A DNA stretch of 64,000 nt from positions 29,548,001 to 29,612,000 of the forward strand of contig OX621254.1 in assembly GCA_951640165.1 (NCBI GenBank), written 5' to 3'. The notes under the pieces were generated by a model. It was not told the DNA's origin and searched no databases. It worked only from the letters and a program-made list of their open reading frames with translations. The stretch comes from Pseudoips prasinana. Taxonomy: Eukaryota > Arthropoda > Insecta > Lepidoptera > Nolidae. Every line of letters starts with the position of its first letter. The stretch's first letter is position 1. The translations under genes were made by a program, and so were the position numbers. Shown in pieces: positions 1-12,300 of this stretch.

Positions 1-296
1 GTGTCAAATTTAAGCAGCTTCGCTTGCTAATAGTTAAAGGAATAATTTAGTAAAGTATCTTGACTTAACAATTAACTAAGACCTTTTAACAAGGGAAAAG
101 CAAGTTTTTATTAAGGAATACTGTTTGGTTTTTTGTGCTTTTTAATATCTATTCCAATTGAGCAAATGAGCAATTTGAAGCATGTATTATAATTAAAACT
201 GATGTGAGGAACTAACAAAGTGAATAGACAAGTAACTCACGCAATTAAGTGTTAGATGACATAACAATAAAGAGCAAACGACGCGCGCACGCGTAC

Positions 297-364
297 CGGG
301 CGCTTCGGGGCATTGCTAGTCCAACTGCCGTCTGGCGCGGACGTGCGTGCGCTCCTTGGAGAAA
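297..364 (-). CDS. Probable ORP gene exon 10
   Basis: The acceptor aataaaacag and the donor gtacgc bound a 68-nt segment. In the phase left by exon 9 it is open and encodes SPRSARTSAPDGSWTSNAPK and RP. It is GC-rich against its flanks. No conserved motif confirms it, so the exon rests on splice sites, phase and composition. The next exons would lie left of base 1. Confidence 0.55.
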
Positions 365-3300
365 CTGTTTTATTTAGTAAACGCGACACGGTCACGGAGA
401 AATTTGGACACCACAGATAGGACGCACAAATGCGGGTCACATTCCATCTGGAGATGGTCCCCTGAAGATATTGAAACTGATGACCGAATCCAACTTAAAA
501 TTAATCACGTGAGTTACTCTGTTTCATGTACCTAACAGTTGAAGGAAGAGTTTAGATCGAAGTTAAGCCAAGATCATGCTTGTGCTTTTAATGTTAGAAA
601 AGTAGTTTCTTAGGATAGAAATAAAAGATATTTTTTATAATATTTCTTGCTAATTATCTTAACAATTAGCAAATAAGCAATCACAGAGATAGAAAGAAGG
701 TATTTCTTTTATAAATGATTTAAATGAGCTGTATACTCTAATGGCATGCTGTCATTAGCTCAGCTTAGCTACAAGGACTCGAAATGCCTTTAGCATAGTC
801 GTGCGTGTGGGATGACGCCATTTTGTTTTTTTTTTTTTTACTTTTTTACAGCCATGCCAAGGCGGCGCGTTCACAACTTACCAATTTCATAGAATCCTTG
901 CAAAGACAAAATATTCAAAATAATTATTTTATTGATGCCATAATTCAAACAAAACGTATATTCGTACATTTACAATAATAAATAAATAATTATACATGAT
1001 TTTTGGTATTATATGTACATAATTTATATAAATTCGATTAGTTCTTGATATCCTTTCTTCTTATTTTCTATTAGGAATATACGGGGAGTGGGTTATTTGG
1101 GATTCCTAAAAATAAAATGGTTTGTTTTATTATTGTCTGTGGAAAGAACGCTGGAAGACAATTACCCGCTTGCTACTTCAGAACTTTTAGGGTCAGCAGA
1201 CTAGTCTGACTGAGGGGGAGTGAGGGGTTACATCCTGATGCTTCTATTATCTAGGATAGATCGTGGTCTATTTGTGGATGGGTCTTCGCTCATCACAGTC
1301 ACCTAAGTTAACCTGCATACAACTACAAAACCACTTTGTGTTTAATTTATTTATTTTGTTTACTTTTTTCTGATATTATTTTTTTTTGGGTTCAGTAATT
1401 TAGAAATTGATATCAATTCTTCTGTATTAATTAAGGACTACCAAAAAAAGACGTCGATGCTTACAATGGGCTGCATAATAAGGCTCAAGGTCACCCAAAG
1501 GGCAATGGAGAGGGCTATGCTCGGAGATTCCCTGCGGGATCGAATCAGAAATTTCGCAATCCGCAGGCGATCTAAAGTAACCGACATAGCCCGAAGAATT
1601 GCCAAACTGAAGTGACAGTGGGCGGGGCACATAGCTCGTAGTGCCGACGGCTGTTGGGGCAGAAAGGTTCTCGAGTTGCCACCACGGAACGGAAAACGTG
1701 GGCAAGCCCCATACAAGGTGGACTTATGGTCTTACAAGAGGCGTTGGATGCCGTTGAATGCGGGCAACGCAAGACCAGCAGTTGTGGATCTATGGGACAT
1801 GATAATGATAACTAATGATCTTTAAACTCGGCATTAGATATAAAAATAATGTTAATAGAGCCATTTGAATAATTTATTTTTAAAAAGTTCATTATTATGT
1901 ATTAATTTCATTTTACACACACCATCAGACAACTTTTCTGAATACTTATGTCATTTTGGGATAACTTTAAGAACAAATCTGTAAGATGAAGATCTTCCCT
2001 CCCCTATAACTCCAGTCACAAGCGGGTACCTTTACACTCTTATTGAAAAACGAAGTCTAAAATTAAACTGCAGTTGAACTATGGATCAAGCAATCTCATT
2101 GGATAGTTTTCGACTAAACCAAGGATCAACTGCAGTTTAACTTTAGACTTCGTTCTTAAATAAGGGTGTTATTGTTTAGTTAGGACTATTGTCTTCCTGC
2201 AACCTTCCGATAGCATGAAAAGCATCTACCACACATACACACACTCATATCTAACACGAAGAGGGGCACTGAAGGGCATAGCTGTACTCACCAATGGGCA
2301 GTGAGGCGGCAGAGTTGGGCGCGGAGGAGGCTCCGCCGCCCGGGGACGGCGGCGCTGTCAGGGCGGACAGGGCCTGCAACAACATACTCTACGTGAACCC
2401 TTTGACGGCTAAAGATGCAAATAGGAAACATAAAAAAAATAGAAAGTTTGCATCATCGTGCGGCAGGTAATTTTAAACCCTCTTACAAATGCTTTAAGTC
2501 GATTATAGCATGCCAATATTATAAATGATGAGCACGATTATTTGAACGGAGTTCACGGATGTCATCTATTTATAAACGACTATAAACATATATAAATATC
2601 ATATATATGTTAATCAGTCGTATCGTGTCCAGGCTTAACAATTAGGGTCTGTTTCACAATGTCCAGATAAAGTCCCGAATAAGCTCCTTGCAACTTATCT
2701 ATCGAATAAAGACATCGTTTGCGTTTCATTATCCATAAATAGTACTAACTGGCTAATAAACTGCAAAGTAAACTATTGGTCAGATCAAGCTTCAGATAGC
2801 AAATTTTACTGTTAGATAAGTTCTCTGACAGATGTCATTCGATGCTTATTTCGGTGGTGTTTATTGTTAGACTTGTGTTTTATTGCAAATTATGTAATAA
2901 AATGGTAATCGTGTAACGGAACCGCGCATAAATCCGACACCGCTAAGAAAAACACCACCGAAACACCGCAACAAACAAAATGCATTTGTTGATATTAACA
3001 TTTGACGTTTATTTATTTGACTTTCGTACGTATAATTTCACGCAAAAAAATGTATTTATGTATGTATTTTTATTTGATAAAATAATAATTAGAAGATAAA
3101 TTTGAAAATATTTATGCAAACCTGAAAATGTTAACCATAAAAAATTAGTAAAAAGATATTTTTAGATGTGTTTATCATAAGAAATGTATTTATAAGTTGT
3201 CTGTTTCGTAAGACGGAACCACAAAATGCGACGTTGCCAAACCTACCTATCAGTAACTGCCGAATAGCTATCTGGCAAATAATTTATTTATCGGGAAGGT

Positions 3301-6300
3301 GGTGGTGAAACGCAATGTGTTTTTATCTGTCAGTTTATTTATTTGGTAGTTAGCTACCCGACACTTTATCTAGACATTGTGAAACAGACCCTAAGTATCA
3401 CAAAATATTATTTTTCAAGTAAAAATTCTTTACGCACGCTCCGACTTGGGGAGTAAGCTGGTGAATGAGTGACGAGAGCGTTACGAAAAGTTATATAAAC
3501 AATAAACGTAAAGTCAACCACCTACCCTTAAAAATGCCTGTTCCCAAGCTAGAACTATTTAGAAAAAGCTGTGCGTATATGGCGCCCCTGATTTATAACT
3601 CCTTGCCTAAAGGAATGACTGATCTGCCATATAAAAGATTCTGCTGTGCCTTGCGAAAATGGTTAATCCAGGAGAGTTTTTATACGACCAAAGATTTTTT
3701 TAATAAAAGCACATGTAGATTTGGTGTACGCTGATGTTGCATGCTGTTGTTGATGTTTTTCGTAGAATTTTTATGATTATACTAGAATTATAAATTTTGT
3801 TGATATTTAAATAATTTAGATTTATAATTGTAATGGATATATGTAATGGAATTGTAATAAACTTCACTGTTATTTAATGTTTTAAACATAACTTTGCATA
3901 CCCTCAGCGAGGGTGAAATATGTCATGTACCTACTTACTACTATATAACACTTTATGCCTACCGTATTTCATGCAAATAAATGATATTATTATAAGTGTT
4001 TCGGGCAAGGCATGGTGAAAATCGAAAAACTGTATTACTGTAGGACATATGCACACATTTTCTCTCTACTACATTCGCCAGTTACGTTTCATATATTTAA
4101 GTTTTACTTCAGTCGGGTGGTCTAAAGCACACTCGTTTTTAGGGTTCCGTAGACAAAAGGCAAAAAACGGAACCCTTATAGATTTGTCTGTCCACCCATA
4201 TGTCACAGCCACTTTTCCCGAAACTATAAGAACTATACTGTTGAAACTTGGTAAGTAAAAGTATTCTGTGAACCGCATTAACATTTTGAGATAAAATTTT
4301 TGGGGGTTCCCCATACTTAGAACTGAAAGTAATTTTTTTTATATAAGATTGATAGGTCAAACATTATATTGAGGTTTCAAATATTTTTTTTTTCTAATCT
4401 GAATAGTTTACGCAAGAGACGCTTGCAAAGTGATAAAATGTGTATCCCCCCTGTAACTTCTAAAATAAGGGAAAGATAAAACTAAAAAATATATATGATT
4501 TTTGTTAATACGTCATAAATTTTAAACCACAATTTACCTTTCTTTCAATCTACTCAAATAAAAACAAAAAAAACATATATGTTACTCGCTGCTACGGAAC
4601 CCTTCATGGGCGAGTCCGACTCGCACTTGGACGGTTATTATTATAGATAAGCTTAGCTCAACAATACTGTGGTCTGTGCTAAAACAGCTGAGGTGTTACC
4701 ATATGTGAGCTGGACGGGTCAATGTGCGGTGGCTGCAACTCCACGGAAGCACACTTGCTGTTGGACTTCTTCTTGCGGAGCCCGAACTTGCGCCGGTCCT
4801 TCTTCACGTTGGGAGACGCGCCCTCTATTGACACCTGCACATAGTTACAATTACTTCAGCTGTTATTGAGTATACTACTACTTTAACTTTTCTCGTCTAA
4901 CTAAAATAACTACATTTATTTAGTAATTATACTAAGGCTAAGCTGTTAAACGGTGGCACAAACTTCCAGGTTTAACTCACTCCAAAAAAGCTATCAAGGG
5001 CTAGGACCGCAAAACTGCGAACGAAGTCCTCGCGCTTAATAGGAGGAACTTAACGGGACGTTGCCGTCTCAGGAAACACCTGTCCACGGTGGGCATCGGA
5101 GACTGTAGAGAGTGCAGATTCTGCAATAACGCAGACGAAACACCTCTACACCTGCTCTGCCACTGTGAGCCACTGATGCATAAACGTAACACCGTCCTGG
5201 GCCAACACTTCTTGCACCAGGACGATGTTATCGATACTCCTGCCAAAAAGATTCTGCAATTTATCTATGTTGCAGGGTTAGACAGGGAAGTTAAGTTGGA
5301 GCGGCGAGCACAATAGTTCATCACTGGACGCAGTGTTACCAGGACCTCCGGGGACTGGAAATAGCCGCCACCAGAACAATAAGAATAAGGTTAAGTTCAT
5401 ATAACCTATATTGACAGCACGTGTGGCGCAGCGGCTAAGACAGTCGCTTTGCCTCTTGGCGTCGCAGATTCGAGACCCGCGCCATACAACTATTTGTGTG
5501 ACCTATAAATTGTTGTTCTGTGTCTGGATGTAATTTGTGTCCGTCTATTATGTTTGTAAAGTACCCCGCGACACAGGGATTAATTTTAATAGAAAGGGCG
5601 ATATCTTAAAAAAAAAAAACGATGAAACAACATTTAAATTAGTAATTAGCAATAATACGTATGGTGACTAAACTGTTTTTGTCCTCAATAATTCATGCTT
5701 ATTAAACGCAAAAAGATTATCTATTTCGAATAAGAAATGGTTCTCGGTAATAAACCGATTGATTGTAATTCGGATTACCTTAGATGTCATTATAAACAGC
5801 ATAAACTGTACTTGTAATTATTTACTACAATATTAAAACTATGTAATACAATTAAGATAGCCAAGCACCTTGAGAATTCATTAATTCAATGCATTAGTTT
5901 AGTAACTATATCTTATTCTGGAAATTATTCTAGCCACTCGATTCCATTTTGAGTAAAAAAATCCATCTGAAACATTTGAAAAATACGTTATTCTAAGGAC
6001 TATGTCTGGCTACTTGAACTATTATCATATTAGCCTATAAAACTGAACAACGAGTAGCTCTAACTTACATCCATGTTACAACTTATATATAATGTATGGT
6101 CTCTAAATGACGAGAATCGCTTACAAAGTATGAATGCTGTGGCAGCATAATGCTTAAATTATTTATTGATCTAACGATCTATAATTGTATCTAGTCTGAT
6201 CTTGGATAAATTATGATCTAAAGATAATGAACGTATTTAACTACTAGCTGTGCCCCGCGGTTTCACCCGCGTTAAACTTTATAAATGATCACAGCTCCTC

Positions 6301-9300
6301 CCCTGTAGGTGATAGCGTGATAATATGTAGCCTATAAGTTGACCCGACCTCTTAGTAATATTCATGCAAAATTTGAAGTAAATCCAAGCAGTACTTTTTG
6401 AGTTTAGCCCGGACATACATACAGACAAACAGACAAAAATTCTAAAATCTATATTTTTGGCTTCGCTATCGATTGTAGATCACGCCCCAAGTATCGTTTA
6501 TAAAAAATATTCAATGTACAGTTTTGACCTTCCTACGATTTTATTATATGTGTAGATTTTAAATTAAGCTTTATTATTAATGGTTATTTTCGATTTATAA
6601 TTCTCATTCTGTATTTTATTTAACGTAAATGTGACGCTGTCCACGCATTTGTTTAAAAACGACAGATGGACTAATAACTTCATATCGAAGTTTCAAATTT
6701 TTTCTTATACTTATGAAGGTCGAAACTAAGCTAAGAGGTTTTCATTGCCTCACCGGACAATACTGGCGATAGGCTCTTGCCATCAAGGACAATAAATAAC
6801 AATCGTAAGTAGCGCAAAAAGTGCACTACCTTTGGGGTTCAAGGCTGTGACTGTCGGACAGATCCATGAGAGAGTGGAGGGAGGGGACAGTTTTTAGGGA
6901 CGATTTACATCTTCCTTCATAGCTTAAAGCTATGACTTTGTTGTGCGAAAAATATTGTTTAAGTCCCAATTAGCAGATTGTCACGAATAGGAGATATTTT
7001 TTTATTAACATTCTCTTGTTTCTCAAGGAAGGCCTCTTTAACTGTTAATTTCATTTGGTTGTGTGATAGGGTAGGTCAAAAATGACGGTCTAACTTACAT
7101 CAGTGTCATGGTGTAACTGCTGTTGTAACTCCAGGGCATCCAGTAGTCGCTGCAACTGTTGTACTGACAACTGTGCCTGCCCCAGCTCTCGCGAAGCGTT
7201 CTCGAGGGGGCCGCCCGATTCTGAAGATAGGATAACTTACATTTAAACTTCACCTTTTTGCTATATCGGTATAGAGTATTTGGGAAAATAGTGGCGACCA
7301 CGATAGGTGTAACTGAAATAGTCCCCGCTTCGTTTATGAGGAGACTGTTTCGTTGGGTTGATTGTAGTGTGTTCAACTGTAGATTATACGATCCCAGGTC
7401 CTGTCCAAAAGTGTTAATATTTATTCGCATTTTTCAAGCGAGACAGTCTTAACGCTTTGACGGTTAATGACGCAAATCGGAACAATAAAAAAACTTGAAA
7501 GTTTGCATCAGTCAACGGCAAATAATGCGGATTTGCATCATCGTACTACAAGTCATTTTAAACCCTTTTACAAATGCTTTAAGTTGATCATAGTATGGCA
7601 ATTTTATGTCGACAAAAAGCGTGCAAAAAGTTAAAGAGAGGAGTCAGCAAATTGTCTATGTAACACCCCCGCAATTAAGAGGTATTAAGTAGGTTAGAAC
7701 ATAAAAATATCGTATGTATTATACGATTTTTAACAAATGTATCCTTAAATTTTCACCAATGTAACTGAACAAATACTAAAGTTGTATCTGCTTTAAATTC
7801 GACGACAAATATTAAAGGGCAGTCAAAAAATTCTACGAAGTTTAAGTCAAAGTCAATTATCATTTATTCCGTAAAAAAATTACATTTATGTGGACACGTC
7901 ATTTTTTTACCCTACCGTGCAATGCATGACGTGGCAGCTACTGAGAAACACTGCCTAGTTTAAGGTTTAAGTTTGAAGTTATACTACTCGTTTCACATAA
8001 TTAATGAATTATGTTTTTATTTCGGCTATCTTTTCAATAAACTTATCGATTCTAACGTATAGTTCTAAAAAAAACAAAAGTAATCGCTATAAATCTTAAA
8101 AACAAATCTCAAAAATTATCACTCTTCTTAAAAGGTTGTTTTATATCTTCTAGTGATTAGGAAATCTTGTTTCTGTGATCTTAGATTTGATATTCTGTCG
8201 GCTATTCATGATTTCTAACTTCCTTTGTTAGAATTTCCTATTTATTCAATTTTGACCCATACTTGCTAGCTTCTACGGGCGGCATTCGAGCGAAAGAAAA
8301 TAGGTCATTTCAGCTTTTTCATACATAAATGAATAGACAAACCCGAAATATCGTCATGCCATATTTAGTACCAACTAAGTGAAGTTTTTCTAAAAAGCAT
8401 GGAAATACCTTCTAAGAAACTAGTGTAAATTCATGCTCCATCCATACGGAATGCAAGAGGGATATCGTGCTTAGATAGGCAGAAACAAGCAACACGATTT
8501 GATAACTTAGATCAGCGCCATCTTTGTGTGCGCTTGCATAACTTACTTGATTTACTACTCATCGGTAATTGCTTTTTTAACTAAACATGCTATAGGTCAA
8601 ATATACTAATATGGAACTTACATAAATAGACTAAACTTTTAGCCAAAGTCTATCTGTACGGGACGACGACAATTTAAACCTTAGCACTTTGATATAAATT
8701 CCATAACTACTAAACACAAATGAGCCGGTCCTAGCTGAGTTACGGATTATCCATTACACTGGATAACATCCAGTACATGCGTTTCCAAAATCTCTGAAAA
8801 CAAAATTTCGCTGTCATGCAATATTTCAATAACAGACTATTTAGCTTTGTTTGAAGAGAATATTTTATGCGTCTTTCGCAATGACGAACTTCTGGGTCGC
8901 CGACGTGTTATCAACTCCTGGAGGACGCGGAGAATAGGTGCTTACGGTAAGACACACGTCGGAGAGTTTAGTCTCAAGTGGGTAACAATCCTACTACTTT
9001 CTCCACGTAGTAAAATTCTAGTAGTGGTTTTGCAGCAGCATTCATTCGCTCAAAGAGCAGCCCGAATGGGAAAGTACCTCCACACCCTACAGAAGACATT
9101 CCTTAATAATAACATTAATAATTTTATTTTGTTTTCCTGAAAGTGAATAAGGTTGCCAGAGCTCATAGGGGTGGGGAGAGGGTAGGGTCAGCAACAATTG
9201 TTTGCGGACTCTTTTCAAGGCCAGCAACGCACCCGCGACTCCTCTAGTATTGCGAGTGTCATGGGCGGCGGTTATCACTTACCATCAGGCAAACCACTTG

Positions 9301-12300
9301 CTCGTTTGTCGCCCTCTGATATATTATCGTGTTGTTCAACGTAATCTTGTCCTACTTATTAGGAAGTTGTGCTTTATAGCTAATAAAAAAGAGCTCTTTT
9401 TTATTGATAAGTTTTAGTGGTTTCTTCAAGCGAGTTTAGAACGCCGTAGATGTGGACTTTACCGTCTCCAAACCTGTTACACGAAGAAGACAAAAGACAT
9501 TTACTAAAGTGCTAACATACCTATGATCCAGCTGGCGAGGCGGCCGCCCGGTGTGCCCGACACGAAGCCGGCCTGCGGGCCCCGCAGCGGCACCGTGGGG
9601 CTTAACAGCCCTATGGACAAATGACTTGGAAATATGGGGAGAGGGCAGACTATATTTGAACATGGTGGTTAATAAATATTAGAAGAGGTTACTGACTGGT
9701 CTGGGTAGTAATTAACTACAGCGATACCTGGCTCAATCTGCAGCTAATGCATAAATAGATAACTATACTTTAATTTTTTATTAACCGCTTAACTTAACTT
9801 CCTTGCTAGGTTGGTTTTGTCGGTGACCTTGATTGATATGGAAAGACAGTAAACATTTTTATATGTATGTTTCACTTATTTCTGCTTTCATTAATTAATT
9901 TCGTGTGGTTTCTGGCCTAGAAAGAATAACGGGGTAACACCCCATATCATCCCGTAGGTGTCGTAAAAGGCGACTAAGGGAAAATGTGGTTATTGGGGTA
10001 AATTTTGATTGCGTCTTGAGCTTTTCAGCTTGTTCCGAACGGATATACTGTCTGTTCCGCGGTTGTATCCATACTTTATAAATAGCCTACGCTTTATTTG
10101 GATATACAATGTTTCATCAAAATCCGTTTGGTAGTTTTTCCACGAAAGAGTAACAAACATCTATACATCTCTCACAAACTTACGCATCCTACTAATATTA
10201 TAAATGCGAGAGTTTGTGCGTATGGATGCATAGATGTGTAGATGTTTGTGACTCTTTTACGCAAAAACTACTGCACATATTTGATTAAACTAAGAGATAA
10301 TATAGTTTTTATATCCTAAATACACATAGGCTATTATATTGTTTATTATGAATGTTTGTTTATTTTTTAATATGAAGTTTATCGCGGGGGAAACAGCGGG
10401 GCACAGCTAGTTTATAATATTAGTAGGATTAGATATTGGCCTACAGCTATAGTGCAATATCTTATGTCTATATTAGAAAATTGTACAAGGCTATAGTTAC
10501 TACAATGTTCTGTGAATTTGCGATGCGCTAGAGTCTTATGAAGGCTATTGTTTTTGAAACGTGTGCCCAGTCATTTGTTAATACTTTAAAGTTTTTGTAA
10601 CCGGTTTGTTCGCATTTCGACTTGTTTAAATAACACCGGTCACCGTAGCCTAGTTGGTAGTGCTCCTGCCTACGAAGCTGGTGGTCCTGGGTTCGAATCG
10701 CGGTAAGTGCAAATATTTGTGTGATGAGCACGAATATTTGTTTCTGAGTCATGGATGTTTTCTATGTATATAAGTATTTATCTATGTATATAAGTATTTA
10801 TCTATCTATATAAGTATGTATATCGTCGTCTGGTACCCATAGTACAAGCTTTGCTTAGTTTGGGGCTAGGATGATCTGTGTGACATTGTCCCCAGATATT
10901 ATATTTTAGTCCCGAGATATTATAGATACTAAAATTTGGTAGCTCGGTAACTATTAATGTTATATACCTATTTCGTGTGTTGAAACACAGCGGTAATTTT
11001 TTGTTTAACCTTGTTACGATTTAGTAGAAATATCGAAATTAACGCTAATGATGCAGAAAGTGTTTTTCTGTCCGGCATTAGATATTTGGGCTACTAGGTC
11101 AGTAATGCGGTACGTCAATTATTTAGAAATGTATGTTTTCTTTAAATATCACTAAAAAACATACATGCATCAAAATCAGTAGTACAGTCAACAGCAAAAG
11201 TAGATGATCAAAATCGGACCTGAGTTTTGAGTTTATGGTGCTATTGGGCGGCAGTTTTCACTAGTTAATATTTTACACTTAACACTCACGCACACCTTCA
11301 ACTAGATACCCTTCACCACCACACTATTTTGTCGCAATTTATGATAATTAGTATTGAATATCCGACTTTGATCATCTACTTTTGCTGTTGACTGTACAAC
11401 GCTTTAAAATTAATTAATAATATAAAATTATATATTTAATACTTTATACTTTTTGTTATTTCTTTAATTAGTGTATTGTTTCGATTTTGTAAGTTTTTTC
11501 TTTATTGCTTGTAATGTTTTTGTTTAACAAATGTAAAGCTGAAAAATGTTTTGCAGATTGGCAGACGTATCAAAAATTTTGTTTAAGAATTTAATTTACA
11601 TGTATAAACTTTTTAAAATTCTTTTCTAATCTACTTAGTATAAGTAAGTTCTTAATTTATAATTTTGCTAACAACAGCCAAACGGATTAAAAGCTGCAGT
11701 GGTAATCTATCTCTTGCTTTATCGTATGGGCAGTGATTACCCTGGTGCCAGAGTGTTCAAGTGGGCATCTGACATTGCTTACCGACTGTTGTCCTGCGAC
11801 AACAACCGGGACCGAAGCACGGGATGTTTAGAAAAACCACTTTGACAGTCACTCATTTATAGATTGAAATGTGCATCACTTACGGATGGGTAACCATTTA
11901 GTCACCGCCGCAGTGCCGGCCTTATTTAGGTTTCGAGTGGCGTAAGTTCCGTATTCAACACAACCACTTATTTTTTTTTATCTGCGGGTGGATATGTCGG
12001 ACTCGTACCACCTTAGGGTCAGCGCAGACAGAGAAGATAGCAGTGGTGACGATTTTATTAAGGCACTAGAAAATCAACTTTAACATTATTTAAATAAAGT
12101 GCATATGTACTTGAATATATAAGCCCGAGACAGCGCGAGCATTTTTTGTCAGGTTCAAGCATATATGCACTGTATTTATATAATTATTAGTTGATTTTCT
12201 AGCGCCTTAAAATCCTAGAGGAACAGGACAACACACCTTTTTTATCGTGGGGAAATCCTTATGGACTTCCTCCGCCCTGGGGAAGGCGGAGGGGCATGCC

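Noticed and set aside
7095..7430. 111-codon minus-strand frame
   Set aside because: Out of frame with the coding phase of ORP exon 7; it runs through both splice sites.
9521..9603. Nearer splice acceptor (gttaag) for ORP exon 6
   Set aside because: Its phase would place a stop at the exon's end; the acceptor at 9611 keeps the frame and has the better pyrimidine tract.
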